Part shown: positions 19,996 through 28,639 of the stretch, in pieces
Position numbering within the stretch: position 1 is the first letter of the stretch
Layout of the letters: each line of letters begins with the position of its first letter
NCBI GenBank assembly: GCA_963377175.1
Contig: CAUJNA010001879.1
Coordinates: forward strand, 964,859-1,028,858
Direction: 5' to 3'
Length of the DNA stretch: 64,000 nucleotides
Source of the DNA: Effrenium voratum
Lineage: Eukaryota; Sar; Dinophyceae; Suessiales; Symbiodiniaceae
Made by a program: the position numbers and the translations under genes
Notes under the pieces: model-generated
The model's input: only the letters and a program-made list of their open reading frames with translations
Database searches by the model: none
Told to the model about the DNA's origin: nothing

Positions 19996-21630
19996 GTGGC
20001 ACCTTCACCAAGAAGCGCGAGTACAAGGAACAGAGGCCCGGGGTTGCTGTCCCTCCTGCTACTGGGCCTATTAGCACAGAGATCGGTCGTGAGCCAGAGC
20101 TGGACACAGGAGGCGGTTTACTACAGAGCCCCAGAATTCGAGAACAAGAGTTTGCGGTGGAGGTGGAAGAAGGTGAAAGGACGGCAGACGAAAGCCAGCT
20201 GTCCCGGAGCCGGTGGAAGAGAGATTGAAGACAAGGTGGTGATCCAGGAGAAGTACGTGAACATTGACTCGTACTTGTACATCAAGCTTGCGGTGAAGTT
20301 TGCGCTGCAAAGAAGTGTTGCGTGCATTGAGGAGCTCTTCTGGGCAATGGCGAACCAGTTGGAGCAGATCAGGGCAGATTTGGTGCGAGGACAAGCGAAT
20401 GCACAATGGAGCAGGTATGTGAAGCAGCCAGAAGTCTTCAAGCCTGACACAAGAGAGCAAGAACTCAAGCAGTGGAGTGATTGGAGGTTCACCTTGGAGA
20501 ACTACGTGAAGAGCGTAGATGTGATGATGCACACAGAGATGAACATCATCGCGAACAACGCTGAGGCCGAGATTGAGTGGAGCGAGTTGAATGAAGAAAG
20601 AAAGGAGAGGAGTTTGAGGTTGTTTGGACTCCTTGCATCGTTGCTGAGGAACCGCCCACTCAAGTTGATCAGGTACATGCCCCATGAGAATGGGTACGAG
20701 GCCTGGAGAATCCTGATTGTGGACATGCAGCCCAGCACCAGGCAGAGGTCATTGGCTCTGACGACCCAACTCTCGAGGGTGAGCTTTGCACCCAAGAGGA
20801 GCATCAGTGAGCAGCTCCCAGCCTATGAAGCCTTGATCCAGGAGTATGAGAGAATCAGCAGTCAAGGCTACAATGACTTGAAGGTGACGGCCATCTTGGC
20901 CGCATGCCCTGAAGCCATGAGGACCCAGTTGCAGATGATGGTGGACGATCACACGACCTATGAGACTCTCAAGGGTTGCATCATCCACTATGAGTCTATC
21001 ACGACGAAGTGGACAGGAGAAGGTGGACTGCTCATGCCTAAGACGCAGGAAGGTCCACAAGACATGGATGTGGGCTACCTTGGCAGCCACCAGAAGGGAA
21101 AGAAAGGTAAAGGCAAAGATGGAAAAGGAAAGAAGGGCAAAGGCAAGAAGGGCAACCTGCAGTACTATGAGTACCAGCAGAAAGGAAAAGGAAAAAGCAA
21201 GAATGGAGGATGGAAAGGAAAAGCCAAAGGAGACAAAGGAGGAAAAGCAAAAGGATGCAAAGGTGAATGCTGGAACTGTGGGAAGACAGGTCATCAAGCA
21301 AAAGATTGCTGGAGCAAGAACGTCAATAGGCTGGAAGAGGAGTCGCAAGCAGGCTCGACAGCGAACGCGAGCTCTATAGCATCGTCAAGCTTCTGGAGCA
21401 GCCACAGCGAATGTGAGAATGATCAGGATGTTCACACCCCCAAATGTGAACGAGACTCGCATCTTCGATCTCACAGCATGAGAGCCAGATCTATATGGTC
21501 GAGGCAGATGAGGAGCAGTTTCATGAGTGCATGGAACCGGTGGTCGAGGATGTTGGAGCAGCCAGCATCGTGGCCTTGGACCTTCAGGATGGAGAGAGCG
21601 ACACGGTTGAGGAGCCTGAAGCAGAGATGA
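19996..21630 (+). CDS. Gag of copia element A with zinc knuckle
   Basis: This 544-codon frame begins 51 bp after the PBS. Near residues 16-35 is a hydrophobic, signal-like stretch (GPGLLSLLLLGLLAQRSVVS). Residues about 125-340 form the copia gag domain (WSDWRFTLENYVK, PSTRQRSLALTTQL, SEQLPAYEALIQEYERIS). A Lys/Gly-rich tract (KGKKGKGKDGKGKKG) is followed by the zinc knuckle CWNCGKTGHQAKDC, which fits CX2CX4HX4C. Gag would coat and package the element RNA. After the knuckle the frame reads into Ser-rich sequence and stops; the protease continues in another frame. Lys/Gly-rich nucleocapsids are also seen in element B. Confidence 0.85.
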   Translation: MAPSPRSASTRNRGPGLLSLLLLGLLAQRSVVSQSWTQEAVYYRAPEFENKSLRWRWKKVKGRQTKASCPGAGGREIEDKVVIQEKYVNIDSYLYIKLAVKFALQRSVACIEELFWAMANQLEQIRADLVRGQANAQWSRYVKQPEVFKPDTREQELKQWSDWRFTLENYVKSVDVMMHTEMNIIANNAEAEIEWSELNEERKERSLRLFGLLASLLRNRPLKLIRYMPHENGYEAWRILIVDMQPSTRQRSLALTTQLSRVSFAPKRSISEQLPAYEALIQEYERISSQGYNDLKVTAILAACPEAMRTQLQMMVDDHTTYETLKGCIIHYESITTKWTGEGGLLMPKTQEGPQDMDVGYLGSHQKGKKGKGKDGKGKKGKGKKGNLQYYEYQQKGKGKSKNGGWKGKAKGDKGGKAKGCKGECWNCGKTGHQAKDCWSKNVNRLEEESQAGSTANASSIASSSFWSSHSECENDQDVHTPKCERDSHLRSHSMRARSIWSRQMRSSFMSAWNRWSRMLEQPASWPWTFRMERATRLRSLKQR

Positions 21631-22234
21631 GTGGTGAGTTGATCGCCCCTGAGGAGACAGAATCAGATGAGATTGACTTGGAAGCTGAGTTTCCGGGTCA
21701 TGTGTTTGAAGGAGAGGAAGCAAGTGGAGAAGTCAATGAGAAGGCGACAGAAGTAAGAGTCGGCATGGTGAGGAAGGAGCCGGCAAGACGTGTCTTCGAC
21801 CAGAGATCATCATGAGAGATGCCCAAGATAACATCATCAGCAACAGTGGAAGAAGGAGGGTGACTATTGTATTGAGAGATCAGGACAATGAGCCGTTGGA
21901 AGTCGTTGAGACGTTCATCATTGGCAAGGTGAAGCACCCCATTCTTTGCTGTGGAAGGTTGCTGAAGAAAGGCTGGGAAGTGAGGTCTGGAGCAAGTGGG
22001 CCATGCCTGAAACACAATGAAGTTGTGGTTCCGTTGGACATGGGTCGCAACAGCTTGCAAGTTGAGGCTGAGATCAAAGCAGTCTGCATGGAGCTTGATG
22101 AGGAGGTGAGTGGCGAAGTCAACGTGTGCGTGTTGGAAGGATTCCTCAGTGCAGGTTTCCAGAAGCTGGAAAGCACACCAGGCTGGCATCTCCTGCCGAA
22201 TGGGTTGGCGGCCTATCTCAGTTCCTTGACCTGA
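21495..22234 (+). pseudogene. Protease-linker region of element A, frame-broken
   Basis: Two overlapping frames cover this part. The first (21,495-21,815) is acidic. The second (21,812-22,234) reads TIVLRDQDNEPLEVVETFII, then HPILCCGRLLKKGWEVRSG, which corresponds to the C-terminal half of a copia aspartic protease (compare NILISLGRLMKAGW in element B). The catalytic DSG segment expected just upstream is not readable in a continuous frame. By family knowledge the protease would cut the Gag-Pol polyprotein. Confidence 0.6.
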
Positions 22235-22336
22235 CCAACCACTTCAACTGGAAGTCGAGGTTGACACTTATGAAGACTGGAGGAGGAAGATGGCAGCAGA
22301 TAGAGAATGTGGAGGACTTCACCACGTTAGGAAACC

Positions 22337-24255
22337 TTGCATTCAGGAGGTTGGTGCCAAACTCAGACCCCCAGAGGACCGTCACAACTGGCACCTGCGA
22401 AGATCAAAGACTACTTCGAACCAGACTCAGAAGCACCAATTGCCCCATTTCCAGCAACACATCGAGTGCTGGACGCAGATGAGCTGGAGTGGTCAGATGA
22501 TGAAGTTGGCATTGGAGAGGAAGCTGTTCGGCATGAAGCAGATCCCGCAGAGGTTGAGGATGAGAAAGGCCAGAAGAGAGAAGAGGAGCCAAGAGACGTG
22601 GTCGTTGAGGAGCAAAGAGGTGAAGTGAAGATTGATGAGGAGAAGTATAGCTTGGAGAGCAGCATGAGAGAATTAAAACAAGCATGCAAGGCGCATGGAC
22701 TTCAGGTACCAAAGCAAAGATGGTGCCAGGCCTGCCTGGCGACAAGATCAAGAGAGGAGGTGCGCAAGAGAGACTTCAAGAGAGATGAGGAGAGAGGCAA
22801 GACTGTGATATCCTTTGACTTTGGCTACACCTTTGTCGATGACGATGGTGTGGAAAAGGAGAGAGACCAGATTGAGGATGCAGACAGTCAGTATGGAACA
22901 GCCCTCTATGCACCAGACCTGTTTACAAAGGCTGTGTTGCGCGTGCCCGTGCTGAGCAAAGGATCAGTGAATTTGAAGTTGATGGTCGAAGAGTTGGTGA
23001 GGTTTAGCCTTGAGGTCGCTGGAGGAGATCCCGTGATTTTCCAAGCAGATGGAGAAAGGAGCACGAAGCAGTTGCTACGAGCCATTCAGCACTGCAGAGC
23101 GCAGCTTGGACTTCGCACAGACATCAGAACCACAGGCAGTGGTCAACACCAGAGCAATGGCCAAGCACAGAGGACAGTGCACACAGTGCGGCGCCTAGCA
23201 AATTGCTTGCGTGCGGCGCCGAGCAGGGACAGATAACTATCCTTGGCTCATCGCACCTGTACCCATGGTCATTCAGGCATGCAAGCTGGTTGGTCAACAA
23301 GTACAGAGTGCTCGAGCATGAGAGGAGGACGAGCCACGAAATTTGCCACGGCATGATGTATAAGGGCAAACTTTGCCTGTTTGGTGAGTCGGTCGTGTAC
23401 AAGAACATGACAGTTTTGAAAGGCGAGCCCGTGTTCGCGAAGGGCATCTGGGTAGGAAAGTCATCATGGATGGACTGCCACATTGTGCTGACCCTGGAAG
23501 GTGCAGTGGAATCCAGATCAGTGAGGAGACTGCCAGAGCAGTTCAACAGCTTCGACATGGTTCTTGGCAAAGCCTTTCCGTGGTGCTATAGTGGCACAGG
23601 TGTCTTGACCAAGAGAGTTGGCAAGAGGCATCGCATTCCAGGTGAAGTTGAACATGCCACAGAGGAAGAGATGCAGCAGCTGCAACAGCATGAGGAGACG
23701 CTTGAGGAGAAGAGAAGGTCAGAGAGGATTGCGAGAGAAGCTGGTGTGGCGGTTGCGCTGGGACTGGCCACTCCTGGTTTGGCAGGCGGTGCAACCACAC
23801 CAGGTCTGAGTGGTTTGGTCACACCAAGGGTGAGCAAGCGAAAGCTTGAGGACGCAGAAGGAGCAGAGGAGAAGAGAAAGGAGGTTGAAGAAAGGAGAGA
23901 AGAAAGCGAGGCAGCAACGGCATCTAGCCCAGTCTCAACAGCCCCGAGAGTGTTGAGGCAAATGCCTCCACCTCCTACTGCAGTGATCGCTGGAGGACCA
24001 GAGAAGAGAGAGAATGAGGCAGCAGAGGAAGCTGCAAGGCGAAGCAAAGCTGTCAAGATCAGTGAGGAGCAGACGTCACCGTCTTCATCTACCAGGAGGC
24101 GATCGGCTGAGGCAGCACAGCTTCAGGATGAAAGCAGCCCCAGCAAGAGAGCAGGCATTGATGAGTATGATGTCTCTCGAGTGGTCGTATGCCTACTGGA
24201 GATGAGGAGTTGGCTCTGGATGAATATCTTGACGAGCCTATGGAAGAGTGGATGA
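22337..24255 (+). pseudogene. Integrase region of element A
   Basis: Two frames joined near 23,210. The first includes a helix resembling the start of a SAP motif (SMRELKQACKAHGL), the zinc-finger remnant WCQACLA, then the integrase core with Asp in VISFDFGYTF and Asp in VIFQADGERS. At the place of the third acidic residue the frame reads SNGQAQRTVHTVRR, with Gln where NGxxERxxxTxR predicts Glu. The second frame continues with the integrase C-terminal part (HASWLVNKYRV, FGESVVYKNMT) and a low-complexity charged linker. With broken frames and the Glu loss it would not support integration. Confidence 0.75.
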
Positions 24256-24352
24256 AGGAACAAGACGATGAAGATGGAGGAGCAGAAGGGAAGCCCCCCA
24301 ACATCAGCGTTGAGAGCTAGACAGAAAGGCTGAGTTTGAGGAGATCGAGAGA

Positions 24353-25159
24353 TTGAAGAAGATCCCGGTGATCAAGGAGCTGACAACAGAAGAGGAGAAT
24401 GATTACAGCGAGATCACTACGAGAATGGTGACAACATGGAAGAAGCGGCAAGAGAGAGGAGGCTGGTTTAGAAGAGCCAGACTTGTGGCGAGGCAATTCA
24501 AATGGAGTGTTGAGGCAGACAATGCATTCGCCCCCACGAGTTTGTCAGCGATCCCGAGGATGTTGCTACACATGGCATGCATGAGCAATGGTGAGTTTGA
24601 GGTGGCAACGGCGGATGTAAAGGATGCATTCCTTATGGTGCCGCAGCCAGAGGACGAGAAAGTTGCCATAATGTGTGGTGGCAAAAGCTACAAGCTCATG
24701 AGGTGTTTGCCGGGCCAGACAACAGCTGCGAACAGATGGTATGTTCTGTTCAGGGACAGCGAAGGAATTTGGCTTGGTGGAGGACATCATGCAGCCCACG
24801 CTGATGAAGATGGACAAGTACAAAAAAAAGTTGTACTTGACCCTGCACGTTGATGACTTGTTGACGGTTGGCCGCAAAGCGCTGATAGATGGTTTCATTT
24901 CCTTCCTGGAGAGCAAGGGCTGGAAAGTGGAGTTCCGTGGCCCCTTCAAGGTTGGTGAGGCCTTCGAGTACTTGAAGCGCAAGATCACAAGGGTGGATGA
25001 TGGATACATCATCAGGGCCAACGAGAAGCACATTGAAGAGATTGCGGCAGAGGCAGACATCTTCAAGAAGAAGAGGAAGACCACCCAGTGACTTGAGCAG
25101 ACATGATTGGGGTGATGCATTGGAAGGAAAGGAGTTGACGGCGTTCAGATCACTGCCTG
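24353..25159 (+). pseudogene. Reverse transcriptase (5' two-thirds) of element A
   Basis: The stretch begins in the copia RT domain (ARLVARQFKWSVEADNAFAP, then ATADVKDAFLMVPQPEDEKV with the first catalytic Asp) and continues after a frame change at about 24,770. The next part is KLYLTLHVDDLLTVGRKALI, where HVDD is the copia form of YxDD. It ends after a short further frame change at TAFRSL (about 25,155), exactly where the sequence switches to the inverted segment. RT would copy the element RNA into DNA. The next expected block of the enzyme is found on the minus strand at 26,473 and below. Confidence 0.85.
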
Positions 25160-25181
25160 CCCGTCCACTGGCTCACCCCCC

Positions 25182-25305
25182 TGCAAAGCGGTAGCGCAGC
25201 GGTCTTTTCCTGCTATGGCTTAGAGCCTCCATGTTGCGATCACCATATTCACAGGTGCTCACATGTGTGTGCAGGGCATGACTGGATTTCACTGCTGGTC
25301 TAACA
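25182..25305 (-). repeat. 3' LTR of element A, inverted
   Basis: Reading the minus strand it begins TGTTAGACCAGC and ends GCTTTGCA. It is 124 bp, with one substitution and one 2-bp insertion relative to the 5' LTR. On its outer side (plus strand 25,176-25,181) lies CCCCCC, the complement of the G run beside the 5' LTR. Confidence 0.9.
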
Positions 25306-25309
25306 TGCT

Positions 25310-26473
25310 GCCTTCATGCTCTGCGCACACGCTGCATTTAGGGTATGATTTACCCCCTCTGTAGTGCTGACAAAGCGCACTCGTATCATACACCTTGCCT
25401 GTTGCATGCACTTTGACAATGCTATCTTTCTCAGGCATCTTGCGTTTCTTCATCTGCCTAGTAGGCTTTCTAGCCCACAAATCGCTCTCACTGCCCTCAT
25501 CTTCAGCGTGCATGCCAGTCTTCTTCTTCTGGTTCGTTTCATTCACAATCACCCGGATGAAGACGTGCCATGTCCAATTGACTAGGCCCAAGGCTCCAAT
25601 CACCGCCAAAATGGCAATGACAACAATCCACCATTCACTCATGCCGTCTTCACCTTTCTTCTCATTGGGCTCTCCATTTGCCCTGGCCAAATTTTGGCCA
25701 AAGCAACTACCATCATCATGCGATACTCGCCTTTCAAGTCGTTCAGGATCTTCTTGCTACCTTTCTGATTCACCATACTCTTCTCAATCTCCTTGAACTG
25801 CTCTTCACCAATGCGCTCGCCACTGCCGTCCACCATGTTCATCATGTACATGAGACCTTGACTGCGGGCCTTGGTGGGGATCTTGGTACCGATATCTGCG
25901 CAGTTGATGGCTGTGGGAACGGCCGTCACTCTCATCATCTTCTCTTGCACTCTCTGTTGCAACCAAAGAAGCGACGCGTCAATGTGACGCACCCTTCCAA
26001 TACCGAGCTGTCTGGGACATCACCACAAAGGAACTCCCAGATGTGCCTCAAGAACATCCCCTCGCTGCTTCCACTGACCATCGCCAAGTACTCGCTCTCA
26101 CCAGAACTGAGGGCAATTGAACGCTGCCCTCGGACCTTGGCCTCAATGAGGTTCCCGTCCATGTAGATCTGGTAGCTTGTTGTAGATTACCTTGTCTGTT
26201 GATTGCCAGCGTAGTCAGCGTCAGTCACAATCTCCAGCATGTGGTCTGGCTTCTCCTCCGCATCCTCAATGCTCCTCATGTCCAGCACTGACTTGCCTTT
26301 CTTGGAGTCAAAAATCTTGATGCCATAGTCCATGGTGTTGAACAAATAGCTAGCCAGGTGACATGCGTCATACCATGACTTGGTCACCAGTCTGGACATC
26401 TTGGATGCCAAAACCTGAATTGTATGCTGGGCGTCTGGTCTCTCATTGGCAATGTAGAGCATCTTGCCAACAA
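25310..26473 (-). pseudogene. RT end, RNase H and membrane domain of element A, inverted segment
   Basis: On the minus strand, from 26,473: VGKMLYIANERPDAQHT (end of RT), HMLEIVTDADYAGNQQTR (first RNase H Asp), then QRSIALSSGESEYLAMVSGS (RNase H Glu) and HIDASLLWLQQRVQEKMMRV and CADIGTKIPT (end of RNase H). After another frame change comes a domain starting MSEWWIVVIAILAVIGALGL, a clear transmembrane segment, followed by basic sequence and a Cys/His-containing tail (LCQHYRGGKSYPKCSVC). That frame ends at 25,289, inside the LTR. The order is normal for a copia 3' end plus an extra membrane domain; only the orientation is wrong. Confidence 0.85.
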
Positions 26474-26478
26474 CAGGC

Positions 26479-27444
26479 GTAAAAAACAACACAAAAACGA
26501 TGCTTGACACCACAAGGTTACATCCTTGCCTCCGCTCAGGAAGCGTTGCTGCAAGTTTTCCTGGGCGAGCGTGGCGGATCGTTTGCCTTCGGACGCTCGC
26601 CCGAGCGTGATCTCACGCCGGTGCCAGAGCAACAAGGCTCGCTCCCCGTTGCTGGCCCCGCGCCTGCTTCCCCCACAGGTCTGCCCGTTGGACTTCCCAA
26701 GCAAACCTTCTCGCCTTCCGCTTGGGGACCCAGCAGCGCCCGCGCCTGACCCTGACGCGGCCCCAAGGCCCTAAGGGCAGTGCAAGCAGTTAGCGCGACG
26801 GGGGGCGCACCCTGGCCGCCCTTTGGCCCGGTTTCTCTACGGGCTGCGGACGGCCTTTCTCAGAGTTTCGACTCACGGTCCCTGCCCACGCAAAGGGCTC
26901 TTAGGCGCCGAGCTGCCCCGAACTTGCGTGTTGCTGCGGCGCTTGTGTTGGGTTTGTTGCCGGCAGCTGCCGATGCGATGGCCTTCCCTAAGACGAAGCA
27001 CCAGCACATGGCTGGACCGGGGCAAGCAGCAAAACAACCAAGGACCGCGAACCAGCAAAAACGGGATCAGAACCGGAGGCGCGTTCCAGACCTTGGTTTT
27101 GCCAGCATCGCGTGTCGCCCTTGATCTCAGTGATTGGCTGCCCGGACCTCAACGAATGATTTTGACGCGGCGGCCGTCGAAACGAGCGACCGTCACATTC
27201 AGTTGCTTTTTCTCCCCTTTTTCTGTCTGCTCCTGCAGGCCACGTATGTACCGGCGGCCCCCGGATGTGGGCAGTAAGGGGGCAGCCATTTGTATACCAG
27301 TCCGGGCCTTTTGCTAGCCGTTTCCTCACTACAGTGCCAGTCTCATCAGTTTTGTCCTATCCCTGCCATCTCTTCCGTGTTCTCCTCCTGCGCCGCCTGC
27401 GCCTCCCCTTGCCTCTTGCTGAGCGGGGCTTCCTAAAGAAAAGG
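26479..27444. other. GC-rich spacer between element A and the LINE copies
   Basis: Frames on both strands are GC-driven and show no domain. I see no gene or repeat unit here. Confidence 0.4.
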
Positions 27445-27573
27445 ATGACGACCATCTACGTGGAGAGCCGCAAGAGGGTGGCCTCGGACAGCGACTTCGA
27501 GGTCGACCTGGCAAAGCCCCTGCACCTGCAGAGCGACGCCAGGCTGGCCGTCTACAAGATCAGAATCGCGGGA
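27445..27573 (+). pseudogene. Plus-strand N-terminal coding fragment cut off by a LINE
   Basis: From an ATG at 27,445 the plus strand reads MTTIYVESRKRVASDSDFEV, then DLAKPLHLQSDARLAVYKIRIA, a well-formed 43-residue N-terminus with beta-strand character. At about 27,573 it runs into the antisense of the LINE ORF, so only the beginning survives. I cannot name the family. The sharp switch from sensible plus-strand to sensible minus-strand coding is the main evidence that it was a separate gene. Confidence 0.4.
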
Positions 27574-28507
27574 GTGCAAGAGCGCTTGGGCAGCAGGATC
27601 GGCGCCTGCCAGCAAAGTCTCACGATGCCGACGGGCCGCGGCGGCTGCAGCTGGGCCCTGCCAGCCACGAAGGAAAGTGGAAGGCCCCTCCTCCTGCACC
27701 ACGGGCGCCCTCTCACCAGCAGACAGCTCCCGCCACGCCGGGGGAGCCCAGTCGGAGTGGCCGAGTGCTGCACGTGCTGCGGCAGCCGCCGCAAAGCAAG
27801 CTGGCTGTGGGTCGGGGCTGTCGAGGTGGTCAAGAAACTCTTGCGCAACACGAGGCAAGCGGCGACTCAAAACAGCCAAGCAGTCAGCCCAGGAAGCCCA
27901 AAAAACCGGCACGGAATTGCGAACAGCAGAGGCGAGGCCAAGGCCGCCAAGGGACAGGGGCAACTGGGCAACGTCACGGGCATGTCGCGGCAGGTCGCCT
28001 GTGCCAAGCAAGGTGGAAAGGGCAGACAACACGGCTGAATCATGGTCTTGCGCATACTTGGCAGTGGTCGCCGGGGCGAGCATGCGAAGCAAATAGTTGC
28101 AACGCGGACTGCAGCAAAAGAGAAGGAGCAACCAAGAAGCCTGCAAATCACCTAGTGCCGGCAGACGCTCCAGCAACCGGTCATGCCCCGCACGGGACTT
28201 AGAAGCTGGGAACGCACAAAGGCCGCCGATCCGACAGGGACACCGAGCACTGTGAGCCCTTGTTCTTCAACTGGCCGGCCGCCGGCACCAACCCAACAGG
28301 AGGCCTCCGGCGGAACTGGCTGGCCGAGGGCGGGTGGCACGCGTCCGGACAAGTTCCAAACGCGTGTCTCGGCACTGTTGAGACGCACTCGGCAGTGGGC
28401 CCAGAGCTCATCTGCAAGGTGCTGGTGAGCAAGGCCCACTCGGTCCGGCCGGGCAACGGTGATCACATCGTCAAAGAAGGCCACGAGCAACTCGTTGGGC
28501 TGCATTA
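27574..28507 (-). pseudogene. LINE-type non-LTR retrotransposon copy D (RT motif C to post-RT)
   Basis: On the minus strand the copy begins abruptly at NELLVAFFDDVITVARPDRV, where FFDD is the RT catalytic YxDD-type motif. It continues through GLTVLGVPVGSAAFVRSQLL (thumb), then a frame change to LPALGDLQASWLLLLFCCSP, LSLGGLGLASAVRN and FWASWADCLAVLSRRLP. It ends near PAAQALLHS. It is 5'-truncated and internally frame-shifted. RT would carry out target-primed reverse transcription (family knowledge). Its 3' end abuts a plus-strand gene fragment, and its 5' end abuts the A-tailed 118-bp module. Confidence 0.75.
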
Positions 28508-28625
28508 TTTTTTTCCGCGCGCGCGCCTTGTTCCGCTGTGGCTTCAAGGTGTTTCAGGGGGGATTTTAAGGGGCGCCTCCGGGCACGGGAGGTTTTTGCC
28601 GCTGTTTTTACGTCGGCCAGCTCCT
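28508..28625 (-). repeat. 118-bp A-tailed module, copy 1
   Basis: On the minus strand it starts AGGAGCTGGCCGACGTAAAA and runs through GGCGCCCCTTAAAATCCCCC to a GCGCGC stretch ending in AAAAAAA. It is strongly similar to 30,352-30,469. It lies exactly between the 3' end of LINE copy C and the truncated 5' end of LINE copy D. Confidence 0.8.
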
Positions 28626-28639
28626 CACGTCCAGGCGGG

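Larger units (their letters stand above)
19811..26473 (+). mobile_element. Ty1/copia-type LTR retrotransposon A, with its 3' end inverted
   Basis: A 122-bp LTR (19,811-19,932, TG...CA) is followed by a primer-binding site, gag with a zinc knuckle, protease remnant, integrase and most of reverse transcriptase on the plus strand up to about 25,159. From 25,160 to 26,473 the remaining parts (RT end, RNase H, membrane domain, second LTR) are present but on the minus strand. Both LTRs abut a run of five or more G (on the element strand), consistent with a GGGGG target duplication. GCCTG at 25,155-25,159 and CAGGC at 26,474-26,478 bound the inverted piece. The coding frames have several breaks, so the copy is dead. 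Confidence 0.9.
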
